A DNA stretch of 64,000 nucleotides from Carpediemonas membranifera (lineage: Eukaryota; Fornicata). The DNA is taken from NCBI GenBank assembly GCA_019828565.1, contig JAHDYR010000062.1, forward strand, positions 558,001 through 622,000, given 5' to 3'. The notes beneath the pieces are model-generated. The model was not told the origin of the DNA. It saw only the letters and a list, made by a program, of their open reading frames with translations, and made no database searches. The translations under genes were made by a program, and so were the position numbers. How positions within the stretch are numbered: the stretch's first letter is position 1; each line of letters opens with the position of its first letter. Below, piece after piece: positions 39,274 through 48,400 of this stretch.

Positions 39274-40386
39274 TCAAACACCGACGATGATCCCCATGGT
39301 ACCTTCGATTAATTCGCCATGGCGGGCGGCGAAGAGAGCTTGAGCATATTCGGGAGTAGACAGCCATGCCTGGTACGTAGTGATCACGAGATACACCAGG
39401 AGGGCCGTAATGGTGATGTAGATGAGATAGCGGGTCTCGGACACTGCGAAGCCTGAACGGCGGCGGTGCCGTCGCCTTTGGTGATACATCATCGCTTCGA
39501 GCCCGGAGAGATACCGGTCGACTACAGACAACACTGAATGGCCTGCCAGTACGGTGTAAAGTGCGGCGAGTGGGGCGATGGCACCGTAGTGATAGTCAGC
39601 AGCCATGAACAGGACGATGGAGAGGAGCAGGCCCAGGCGACCGTGGCAGCTAACATGAAGCACAGCGGGGAGAGCAACGACCAGTGCCAGAATCGGGAGG
39701 GGGTTGTTGATGACGTCCGTGCGGGTCGGGAATCTGAAAGGGGGTGGGGTCAGGGCAAGCAAGCCCCGGAAATGGAACATAGCGGTTGTCGCAGCGAAGG
39801 CTGACAGAACTACGACAGCAGGCAACGTCATTCTTCTCAGGGGATGGTGGCGGTGGTCGCTGAGGATGAGGGCAGCCCCGGTCACGAGGATTGCGGGGGA
39901 GCCGTAAAGTCCACCGATCAGAGTGAACAAGGTTAGCAGCGTGGTATTGCGGGAAGCCCACGCCGCGGTGATTAGGCACACTGCGGCCAAGGGGATGAAG
40001 TCGGGGCTGATCGAGGTGAATGAGACAAAGGTCGGGGGATTCACGATCATCATGAATGTGAAGATAGCGGTGCTAACCTTGCCTACAGTGATAAACGGGG
40101 AACTGAACACCGTTGCTGCGGTAAAGATGATGCAGACTGAAGAGATGCCGGCCATGACGAAGCGTTGAAGCAGAAACGCGGCAAGTGGTGGCAAAAAGCG
40201 GCGAAGCATAAGAAGAGGGCCAAATAAGATCACATCACCTTGCTTGAATAGGGGAATTCTGAGTTCAGTGGTCCCATGAAGCAAGGAGATAATATCTTCG
40301 CCAGAAGCAGCTGGGACAGTCAAAATGGATGAATAAAAGACGGTCAGAAGCACGACGCATGCCATGAGCGGCATGAATCGACCCAT
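39274..40386 (-). CDS. Polytopic membrane protein, unrecognised (PIG-U-like shape)
   Basis: A 370-residue product with about nine hydrophobic segments. The loop after the first segment contains HGTTELRIPLFKQGDVILFGPLLM, and the C-terminal cytosolic loop is Arg/His-rich (YHQRRRHRRRSGF). The overall plan recalls multi-spanning ER proteins such as the GPI-transamidase subunit PIG-U, but the match is too weak for a name. The start is the ATG at 40386, as the upstream extension in the same frame begins from TTG. A second frame (MYKELAVSDMSV, from 40507) lies just upstream and could be joined by splicing, though the required 25-nt intron lacks the local acceptor motif. Confidence 0.55.
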   Translation of the reverse strand: MGRFMPLMACVVLLTVFYSSILTVPAASGEDIISLLHGTTELRIPLFKQGDVILFGPLLMLRRFLPPLAAFLLQRFVMAGISSVCIIFTAATVFSSPFITVGKVSTAIFTFMMIVNPPTFVSFTSISPDFIPLAAVCLITAAWASRNTTLLTLFTLIGGLYGSPAILVTGAALILSDHRHHPLRRMTLPAVVVLSAFAATTAMFHFRGLLALTPPPFRFPTRTDVINNPLPILALVVALPAVLHVSCHGRLGLLLSIVLFMAADYHYGAIAPLAALYTVLAGHSVLSVVDRYLSGLEAMMYHQRRRHRRRSGFAVSETRYLIYITITALLVYLVITTYQAWLSTPEYAQALFAARHGELIEGTMGIIVGV

Positions 40387-40550
40387 GTTGCTCTTGACGA
40401 GATCGTGGTCCGGAAACTGCGGAGATCTCAAATGAGGCGAGTTGCGCGACGATGATCGCTTCGGTCGGGGGAACCGACATATCCGACACTGCCAGCTCTT
40501 TGTACATAATCGCTTAGCGGATTTTACAAAGTACTCTCGTCTCGATCGTG

Positions 40551-41138
40551 ATGAACCATTTAGAGAGACAGTCTCGTAAGAAATGCGCGACCTTACGGCA
40601 GTACTTGAATGGGCTTGTGAAGCAGTCCAATTTTGAAACGAAGATGATCAAGGATCGTGGTGAAATGCTACGATCACTCCAGTCCTTCCAGAAGCAGCTT
40701 GTTCAGACAGCGAGATTCGTTGAGGATGAAACTGGTATGGATTTCTACCTCCATCCGATGTTCAAAGACGGCTGCCAGAACCCACTCCTCACCCAAGGAC
40801 TAATCCCTTTCCTTCTCGACTCAAAGACCAGCCCAGCCGTCACATACGACGAGCAGAGGTCGCTAGAGGAGCTGAAGCAGGTAACTAGGGCCTTTAACAT
40901 TCAGGGCCAGGATCCGGGCGAGGCGTTTGACTACATCAAGCCAATCCTCGAGTCTTACAACGCCTTCATCGATAATGTCGTTCGGGCCGTGCAGTCGTCT
41001 GTCGCAGAGCCGCGGCAGCGTACTGCATACTTTGCTGACCAGCGGCGATATGCCAAAAACCATGTTACCGGCCGTCTTCAGGGGCTTCCGTCTGCTCCAC
41101 GCCGGACAGGGGGAGGGACAGTCCCCTGCTTCTTTTGA
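40551..41138 (+). CDS. Helical protein of unknown function
   Basis: A 195-residue protein, mainly alpha-helical, with coiled-coil potential at residues 1-60 (RQYLNGLVKQSNFETKMIKD) and again in the middle. It has FLLDSKTSPAVTYDEQRSLEE and ends with a Gly-rich tail and CFF, a possible but non-canonical lipidation-like end. The ATG at 40551 is the first in frame. It is divergent from the membrane protein at 39274-40386. No family recognised. Confidence 0.5.
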   Translation: MNHLERQSRKKCATLRQYLNGLVKQSNFETKMIKDRGEMLRSLQSFQKQLVQTARFVEDETGMDFYLHPMFKDGCQNPLLTQGLIPFLLDSKTSPAVTYDEQRSLEELKQVTRAFNIQGQDPGEAFDYIKPILESYNAFIDNVVRAVQSSVAEPRQRTAYFADQRRYAKNHVTGRLQGLPSAPRRTGGGTVPCFF

Positions 41139-41648
41139 TTCATATTCATTTATCCCATCACCATCCTTCGCCATTGCCCATGACCTATCGGGCACACAGT
41201 GCACACAACACACAAGTGTCCATGACTTGGGCCTGAACGATGCAGCTTGAGACGACAAGCGACGATAAAGATAACCGAGAGATTAAAAGGTGCGGTCACC
41301 TACCCCGTCAGAGGCATTGTAGCCCCAGCAGTTGCCCTCAGCAAGGGCGACGGCAATGTCAAACTTGAGTCGGAACATGCCTCGTTTGACAAATGTCGAA
41401 CATTCATATGTTCCAATCTGCCGACTTGTCATGCGCCCTGGGGTGTCGTCCGTCGTTATAAAAAATCATAGTCGTCATGTGTCATCCGAGATATGAGACG
41501 ATCCGTGACACACCCTCTGTTGCACGAAACTAGGCTTAACCAAGCTACCTCGACCGAGCGGGTGCTCCCACCGCTGACGACAACAGGCAGCAGCAGCGAT
41601 ACAACGTTGTTTCAGGTGATTTATCGGGTGAGTGTCTAAGCGCTATGT
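41139..41648. other. Intergenic region downstream of the helical protein gene
   Basis: About 510 bp between the convergent ends of the 40551 gene and SEC61G. I see no supported gene, tRNA or repeat. Confidence 0.5.
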
Positions 41649-41892
41649 TTAGTTGCCAACTGAGTAAGAGGTCCGAAGAAGGAGCTATAAAATACATACC
41701 AAGAACGTTGTTGACGGGGATGGAGAGGAGCTTGATGAAGAAGCCCGAGAAACCGAGGATCAGGAAGCCAATGGCAATGCTGCTGCTGATCTTGATGTAT
41801 TCTCCACGGTCAGGCTTAGTGCATCTGCGGATAAACCGCTTGCTATCGTTATAAGTCTGCATAGGTGCGCTGACCTGCTTCTCTTCAGCCAT
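41649..41892 (-). CDS. SEC61G: Sec61 gamma subunit (SecE homologue)
   Basis: Tail-anchored small subunit of the ER protein-conducting channel. Exon 1 (41700-41892) encodes MAEEKQVSAPMQTYNDSKRF, the highly conserved RRCTKPDRGEYIKIS, and the single membrane helix up to IPVNNVL. A 40-nt intron (41660-41699) splits the next codon, and exon 2 (41649-41659) supplies the C-terminus VGN. The product is 67 residues, against 68 in animals, which also end NNIIVG-like. The unspliced frame would instead add about 50 unrelated residues, so the spliced model is strongly preferred. Confidence 0.95.
41660..41699 (-). other. 40-nt intron in SEC61G
   Basis: It begins GTATGT and ends CTTACTCAG on the coding strand. 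It restores the family C-terminus exactly. Confidence 0.93.
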
Positions 41893-42591
41893 CGTATTCT
41901 TCTGTCAGGTTTTGCATGAAAAAAAGTTGTAGCCTGACACGGCGGTACCATAATGCATGTTTGCCAATGCATCTGCTTGTATGCTGATAGAAGTATCACA
42001 TATCGCTTTTGAAGTGATTTGGTAGGTTGGACCTAAAACTGCACGGCATAGTCTCTCAGTGATGCTCCTCCTCAAGTGCACAGCCTGCGAATCATACTGC
42101 ATTTCTGTTCGTTTTATTTGTAGCTATTACATAGCGTTGCTGCCCAAAATGTGGTGCTGCTGCCGTTTCTGCGCATCCTGCCCGCTTTTCGCCAGATGAT
42201 CCCTATTCAAGGCAGCGGATGGAATCTAAGCAAGCTCACGGCCTTCTTCTGACGCAACAGCCTGAGCAGCCGTGGTAGGTTGTAAATATTTTCGGTTCCG
42301 TGGGCTTGCTCACCTTGAATCTCATTGCTTGCGGCACGCCTCACTCAGATGGTGAAGGAGATTGGTGGAGTTTCCGTGTTTGACTTTGTTATCCCTTTAT
42401 CCTCTCCTTGCTGCTCTTGTTTGGTGTCCACTTGCCAATTGCCAATGTGACCCAACACTTCACGAGAGTCGCCGTGAACTAATGCGATGGAGGCTCGGCG
42501 CATGATCATTGGCATCCATGCGACCTGCGCTCGAAGTGAAGGGCGTGGCTGACCCTTGTTGACCGTGGCGATTTTTCACGCTCGCGATCTG
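41893..42591. other. Intergenic region between SEC61G and deoC
   Basis: About 700 bp between divergent genes, unusually long for this window. No gene, tRNA or repeat is evident. It must contain the promoters of both flanking genes. Confidence 0.5.
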
Positions 42592-43428
42592 ATGCCCTTC
42601 GATCCCGCTACCGTTCCTGTAATCATTGATGCTGCCAAGGCCGTTGCCAAGGCCGATGCCGCTACTGCTGCTCGTGCCATCTCCGTGCTCGATCTCACCA
42701 GCCTGAACGACAACGACACCGATGCTGTCATCGAGGCTCTTTGCAAGCGTGCTGTCAACACTGCTGGCCACACCGCCGCTGTCTGCGTCTACGCTCCCTT
42801 CATCAAGATCGCCCGCGCTGCTCTTGGCGAGAACCCCGTCAAGATTGCCACCGTGGTGAACTTCCCCGCTGGCGGCAACGACGTCGAGGCCGTCAAGGCC
42901 GAGACTGAGGCTGCTGTTGCTGACGGCGCCGATGAGATCGATCTCGTCCTCCCCTACAAGGCCTTCCTTGCCGGCGACATTGCCACGTGCGAGGCCATGC
43001 TCGACGCCACCCGCGCTGCCTGCGGCACCAAGGCCGACATGAAGGTCATCCTTGAGTCCGGCTACTACGACGACCTCGCCAAGGTCTACGACGCCGCCCG
43101 CCTCTGCATCAAGCATGGCGCCAACTTCGTCAAGACCTCTACTGGCAAGATCCCCGTCGGCGCCACCCCCGAGGCCGCTGTCACCATGATCACTGCTGTC
43201 CGCGACGCCAAGGCGGAGGACGGCGCCATCTGCGGCTTCAAGGCTGCCGGCGGAGTCCGCACCACTGCTGACGCGGCCCACTACATCGCCATCGCCGACA
43301 ACATCATGGGCGAGGGCTGGGCTGCCCCTGCCACCTTCCGCTTCGGCGCCAGCGGCGTCCTCACGGCTCTGCTCGAGACCTACGGCGTCGACCAGAGCGG
43401 CGAGGCCAAGCCTTCCGGCAACTACTAG
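42592..43428 (+). CDS. deoC: Deoxyribose-phosphate aldolase, bacterial (DeoC) type
   Basis: The same reaction as the DERA pair at 1.7-4.3 kb, but of the long-branch bacterial type. The 278-residue protein follows the E. coli DeoC pattern: LDLTSLNDNDTD, AVCVYAPFIKIAR, DGADEIDLVLPYKAFLAG, Schiff-base lysine in FVKTSTGK, GFKAAGGVRT, and FRFGASGVLTALL with a short Ser/Asn-Tyr end. Compared with the usual 250-260 residues it has a modest N-terminal extension (FDPATVPVIIDAAKAVAK). The ATG at 42592 is the first in frame; the earlier open codons begin from TTG. Close resemblance to proteobacterial DeoC suggests acquisition by lateral transfer. Its codon use is GC-rich like its neighbours, so it is well ameliorated and not contamination. 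Confidence 0.95.
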   Translation: MPFDPATVPVIIDAAKAVAKADAATAARAISVLDLTSLNDNDTDAVIEALCKRAVNTAGHTAAVCVYAPFIKIARAALGENPVKIATVVNFPAGGNDVEAVKAETEAAVADGADEIDLVLPYKAFLAGDIATCEAMLDATRAACGTKADMKVILESGYYDDLAKVYDAARLCIKHGANFVKTSTGKIPVGATPEAAVTMITAVRDAKAEDGAICGFKAAGGVRTTADAAHYIAIADNIMGEGWAAPATFRFGASGVLTALLETYGVDQSGEAKPSGNY

Positions 43429-43550
43429 ATAAAGTATCCTTTCCAAATGAGAATGTCATTCGACGGCAATATTCCTGGATAGAGTGTGAGTCCAGTGCTA
43501 CATGAGGGCACGTTATTCTCATAAAGCAAGAGGACAACACAAACAAGACA

Positions 43551-44615
43551 ATGAACAGCGACCAAACCGCAAAAGTTACCGGTTTTGTTGCTCCTGCAAA
43601 GGGCATGACACCTCCTGCTGCCGTTAAGATTCATCAGACGACTGGCGTTCGCGTCTGGGAAGACACTGGAAAGATTGGAGCCATCATGGTCGTTCTCGAC
43701 ATGACGAAGGGTGGAAACTTCCTTCGCGTGTATGATATCGACAATGGAACCATACATGTGGACATTCCTATCGTGGGGAACGACTTCCGCTACGACAGCC
43801 TCGGCTCCCGCTTCCATTGCGCCATGGACGAGGAGACCGACACCCTCTACGGATTCAACTTCGCTGATGCCCAGGAGGCGTCGACATTCCTCTCCGCCAT
43901 GTCGGCCTTCGGCCCCCAGAAGCCGCAGAAGCAGAAGAAGGAGAAGAAGAAGGGCGGCGGGCTTTTCGGCCTCTTCCGCGGCGGGCAGGCGGAGGAGATG
44001 CCCGAGCTTGAGATTGGCGCCCCCACTAACTTCGAGCACAAGTCCCACATCTCGTTTGATCCCGAGACTGGGTCGTTCGATGTATCGAAGCTCTCCAACG
44101 AGATGAAGGACATTTTCAAGCAGGCCGGCGTCCACAAGAAGGACCTTCAGTCTCCTGAGACGGCGACCATGCTGTTCCAGGTGCTCCAGAGCGAGTTCTC
44201 CAAGGTCGAGAACAAGCCCGCGCCCCCACCGCCACCGGCTGCCAAGCGGGCCCCGCCTCCGCCCCCTGCCGCCAAGGGCAAGGCTCCCCCACCTCCACCC
44301 GGCCCCAAGGCACCCGCCCCACCGCCAGCCCCGGTGGCCCCAGCGGCCCCCGCCGAATCGGCCAAGCTCGGCGTGGACACCGAGCGTGGCTCAGCCATCG
44401 GTGCGGGGACCCGCATGTCCTTCCTGGACCAGATCAGGGCGGGGAAGGAGCTCAAGGCCGTGAAGAAGGAGGAGAAGGACGACCTCGAGATGGACGCATC
44501 CAAGCTGGACTCGAACCAGAAGAGCGGCATGGCCAACGCCATCGCAGCAGCCATGGCCCAGCGCAGAGCCGCTATGGTGGAGGACGAGGACGACGAGGAT
44601 TCAGACTGGGATTAA
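43551..44615 (+). CDS. WASP-family actin nucleation promoter
   Basis: Activator of the Arp2/3 complex, 354 residues. Residues about 10-115 form a WH1/EVH1 domain (TTGVRVWEDTGKIGAIMVV, then YGFNFADAQEASTFLSAM). A GBD/CRIB for Cdc42/Rac binding lies at about 158-205 (IGAPTNFEHKSHISFDPETG). Polyproline tracts at about 222-275 would bind profilin and SH3 domains. One WH2 motif is near 290-305 (RMSFLDQIRAGKELK), followed by a connector helix and the acidic end DEDDEDSDWD with its essential Trp. The layout is that of WASP rather than SCAR/WAVE, and compact compared with the human 502 residues. It implies pseudopod or endocytic actin control. Confidence 0.95.
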   Translation: MNSDQTAKVTGFVAPAKGMTPPAAVKIHQTTGVRVWEDTGKIGAIMVVLDMTKGGNFLRVYDIDNGTIHVDIPIVGNDFRYDSLGSRFHCAMDEETDTLYGFNFADAQEASTFLSAMSAFGPQKPQKQKKEKKKGGGLFGLFRGGQAEEMPELEIGAPTNFEHKSHISFDPETGSFDVSKLSNEMKDIFKQAGVHKKDLQSPETATMLFQVLQSEFSKVENKPAPPPPPAAKRAPPPPPAAKGKAPPPPPGPKAPAPPPAPVAPAAPAESAKLGVDTERGSAIGAGTRMSFLDQIRAGKELKAVKKEEKDDLEMDASKLDSNQKSGMANAIAAAMAQRRAAMVEDEDDEDSDWD

Positions 44616-44700
44616 AGGATGCTTATACTGTGATCGTGTCTCAATGATAACACAGTTGTGCTGCCCGGCGTTTATTATAATAACTAGCTACCATTGCCGC

Positions 44701-45237
44701 TCACGCCTTCATGACGTCCCGCGTGGCCAGGGCGGTGAGGACGCGGTTCTCCCACTCCGACTCGGGGACCTTCTTCAGTGAGTACAGGGCAGACACCATA
44801 CCGGCGTCCCTGAACTCGGAAAGTCGGCTCATGTGGATTTCGTGGCCGCTTAGCTCCTCGGGGAGGGCATGGTCGGTGAATGTTGCCAGGACAGCGGCCT
44901 TGGTGTCCTTGGAGGGGCCGAATGAAGACATCGCAGCAGAGATTGACCGTGTAGGGAACATATCGGTCTTAAGCTCAGCACAAATGTGGTCAGCCTTCAT
45001 CTTACCTTCCGCTTGTGCCTGCAGCGCCTTCTTTGCTCCGAATTGCAAGATTGAAAGACTCAGAAGCGTACGGGCATCGAAGACAGCCCAATCTCGATGT
45101 AAATCCGCAAACTGGCAAAAATCAAGCGATTCTGCATTAATTAGGAAGAATTGGAACTGCATGGCGAGGGACAGAGTGCAGCTTATGGCGCCGGAGGTGG
45201 AGCCGACTTGGGTGGACGGTTGACAATACTTGGCCAT
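44701..45237 (-). CDS. TPRKB: KEOPS complex subunit Cgi121 / TPRKB
   Basis: Small subunit of KEOPS, which makes the t6A37 modification of ANN-decoding tRNAs and binds the kinase Bud32/PRPK. The 178-residue product matches the family in length (175 in human). Recognisable blocks are VFDARTLLSLSILQFGAKKAL, GKMKADHICAELKTDMFPTRSISAAMSSFG (seen in parts) and the C-terminal VLTALATRDVMKA, equivalent to the family's end. The start at 45237 (MAKYCQPS) is the first ATG; the frame continues upstream only from TTG. Confidence 0.82.
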   Translation of the reverse strand: MAKYCQPSTQVGSTSGAISCTLSLAMQFQFFLINAESLDFCQFADLHRDWAVFDARTLLSLSILQFGAKKALQAQAEGKMKADHICAELKTDMFPTRSISAAMSSFGPSKDTKAAVLATFTDHALPEELSGHEIHMSRLSEFRDAGMVSALYSLKKVPESEWENRVLTALATRDVMKA

Positions 45238-45463
45238 ATAGAGCGCGTGAACGCCATCATTCAAGCCTGGAGAGAGAATTCGAACCCCAGTTCGTCTGAA
45301 TCGAATAATTCATGATTTGAGCCGGAAAGAGACGAAAAAGAGCATTCCGCGCCATTATCACTCAGGATCTCACGTTTCCTTTGATTATTATTGCTTCCAT
45401 CACACCTCAGCGCCTCATCGGGCCAGTGCAGTTTACCATTGCAATTCTCATCGCGAAGCTACC

Positions 45464-48400
45464 ATGCCGTCTGAAAATGCGGCAGGAGGCAGAAACGGTA
45501 AGAATCGGCGTTTTGATGCCACTCAACGTCATGCGGAAAGTTCATCTTCTGCGCAAGACAGTTCGATGGCAAATACCAATCTTGCTGCGTTTGTTCAGGC
45601 AATAACCCCAGCTCCGATTACGTTCAAGCGCGTGAATGCTGTAACTAGGAAGGATGAGGTAGTATACAGCATGTCTAGTCTCTGGAAGACTTACGACTGC
45701 CCTTACGGCTTTCCCATTCTCATCCAGTTTGGCGGCTCTCCGGTCACCGTGCATTATACCCCCTTCCTCTCAGCCATAGAGCTCTTTCCTCGTCTCGGCG
45801 AGGGGAATTCCCCAATTCTGCAACACGCCTCGAAGTTGACGCCTGACATTCGACCCCCCTTCATCGATCAGATTGAAGCTCTCGCCCGGACCTGCCCCCA
45901 GCTCATCGAGGGCATCTCCTCAGACTTCGACATGGAGAGGTCCTGGTATTCGGTCTCGTGGTACCCCATCCTCCACGACGCCCGCACCATACCCCTGGTC
46001 CGAGGCTTCATCCTCACGTACCATCGCCTCCCGGTTTCCATGCCGGACAACACCGTCAACCCACCCTGCTCTTGGGCACCCAGCTACCCCCGCTCGCATA
46101 AGGGCTCTCCGGCGTCGTCTCGGGCCGCCTCACCCATTCCTGCAGGCGGCCACCGTCGTTCCGCCTCAAGGTCGAGTTCGGTGCTTTCTGAGTTCGGTGA
46201 GCCAGACCTAGAGCCACGCCATAGTGTGAAGTTCGACGGGAACAGGATCCTGAGCGACGCCGACCACACTGTGATCGGATTCAGATGCCAGAGCTGCGCG
46301 CCCTCCCCCTTCCCCACCCAGACCCACAAACTCGCCCTGTACCACGCCAACCTCTGCACACACTACAGGTACGGTGTCCCCGCCCAGCGATGCAACTACC
46401 CCGAGCCGCCTGCCATTATCGAGGAGGAGGTTGAGGCGCAGGTCGCCCAGATGGAGGCATCGGACGCCGACACAGCTGACGAGCTGCCCTTCTGCGAGCC
46501 CCCTACGCCCCTCCCCATGCCGTCGGGTGAGTTCAGCGCTTATAGTCTGCTCGCACCCCTCGGGAGGGACGCCTCGATAGAGGACATCATCGCATCCCCT
46601 GGCTGGTGCGACCCGACGCCCGTTGTCGCCCACCCCAGCCAGATCAACGACCTCCTCGTCCGGCACCAAGGTGACTTCGACCCAACCGTGTGGCTGCTGA
46701 GCGAAGAGTCGGATGATGACGATGACAGCCCATTCATCTCACTACCGGACGGGCGGAAGCACCTTCTGCTCCCGCCGTCGGTGCCGTACGAGAAGGTGCA
46801 GCCCGATTGGCGTCGTAAGATCGACACTCTCACTCCCGCCGCCAAGACGATCGTCAGCGGGATGAGGGGGAAGTGGAAGAGCAAGAAGGCCGAGGAGCGG
46901 GCTTTGGTGAGGCAGAGAGAGAAGGAGCTGATGGCATGCGTCAAGGACACCCTCGGAGACGACAGGACAGCCATCAATGGGATTAAGCGGGCCATCAGCA
47001 ACATCGGCCGACTCCGGTCAAAGTCGAGTTCCCGCGACTTCCCTGACTCTACCTCGGACTTCTCCATGGGAGACGCCGGCCCGGCATCCCCCGCCCAGCC
47101 CGTGTACTCACAGCCGTCGAGTCCGGTGGAGTCGGCGCCGTTCGACCGTCGGGGCCACTCTGATCAGGAGGACTATCACCCATCTGACACTTCGCACACG
47201 GATGATGAGGTCTGGTACGATCGCCAGCCAGTTCTTGCCACTGAAGATACGATAGATATCTGGGATATGGTCTCGGATATCACCAACGAGAGATGTGGAT
47301 GCCGCCGGAATTTTATCGAAACCATCGGTTTGATCCCGTACAAGATCCGATCGGATGTGTGGCACGCGGCATCACGTCCCGAGTTGGTCTGTGCAGTTGG
47401 GGGAAAGGGCAAGCCCATCCCCGAGGCGGCGCTGACCCCAGATTACGTGACGTACTTCCTCCAGCACTACATGATCGACCACCCGGACCTCCAGCATTGC
47501 GTGGCAGCTGGGTCGGTTGTCTCGGTTGCAGGAGGGCTCGGCTACACCGTCTCTGAGCTGTACAACACCCTCAACCGGGCAGCCGGCAGCAGCGAAAGGG
47601 GAGGAGGCCAGCAGCATGTTGTGCCGACATCTATCCCAGTGTGGACATTCAGTCACAGTACCGCGGCGCCCCACCGGTTCGCCCACTACCCTGCCGCGAG
47701 TGTCATTCGCAACGTCAATACCCAGGCCATGAAGCAAGTCACCCTACTTGACGGCACCCAGGTCACATGTACCGCTGACCATCGCCTCCATGTCATCCGT
47801 GAGGGCCAGACTGAACCTGTCTGGGTCATGGCTGGTGAGCTCAATGACTCCGACCGAGTCGTCATGGGCCCTAAGCCCATCACCGAACACTTGCCGCCGC
47901 TCGAGCACGTCCTAGAGCCCAAGACGGAGGGAGACCTGCTCTTGCCCCGCATAGGGTCGGTCCAGCTCTCTCTCGTACTCCCCCTGCACCTGGCGGACAT
48001 CCCCCGCGTCTCAGCTCTCGCCCGGCTGAGTGGCTACTGCATGGTGGCCGCCAGTACCAATGAAGACGGCTCCATCGTCTGCGGCGAGTCGGCCGACGTC
48101 GAGGCCCTTGTGTCTGACATCCGCTGCATCTTGAGGACGCCCCAGCTGCCAGTCGAGTCCCAGTGGAACGACGCCTCGTCTGCATTCACGGTGAAGGCCA
48201 ACGATGTTCTGGCAGAGCTGATACGGCTCTGTCTCCCTCAGGAGGGCCAGGCTGCCATCCCAGCGCTCTGGGCCGACGCACCGCCCTGGGTCGTCCGGGA
48301 GTTCCTGGCGGGCCTGTGGGGCGCCGCCGGCACCATAGCTGGACTCGTCATGCCCGACCGGAACTGTGCCGATGCGGTGTGCCGTCTGATGAGCAAGGTT

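Noticed and set aside
40380-40507. A 25-nt intron joining MYKELAVSDMSV to the membrane protein at 39274-40386
   Set aside because: The frame would fit, but the acceptor lacks the YTNACNYAG pattern shared by the five secure introns. Left as an alternative only.
45262-45330. A T-arm-like GTTCGAAT on the minus strand, suggesting a tRNA
   Set aside because: The stem needs two G-U pairs and one mismatch, and no matching 5' acceptor strand exists at the right distance.
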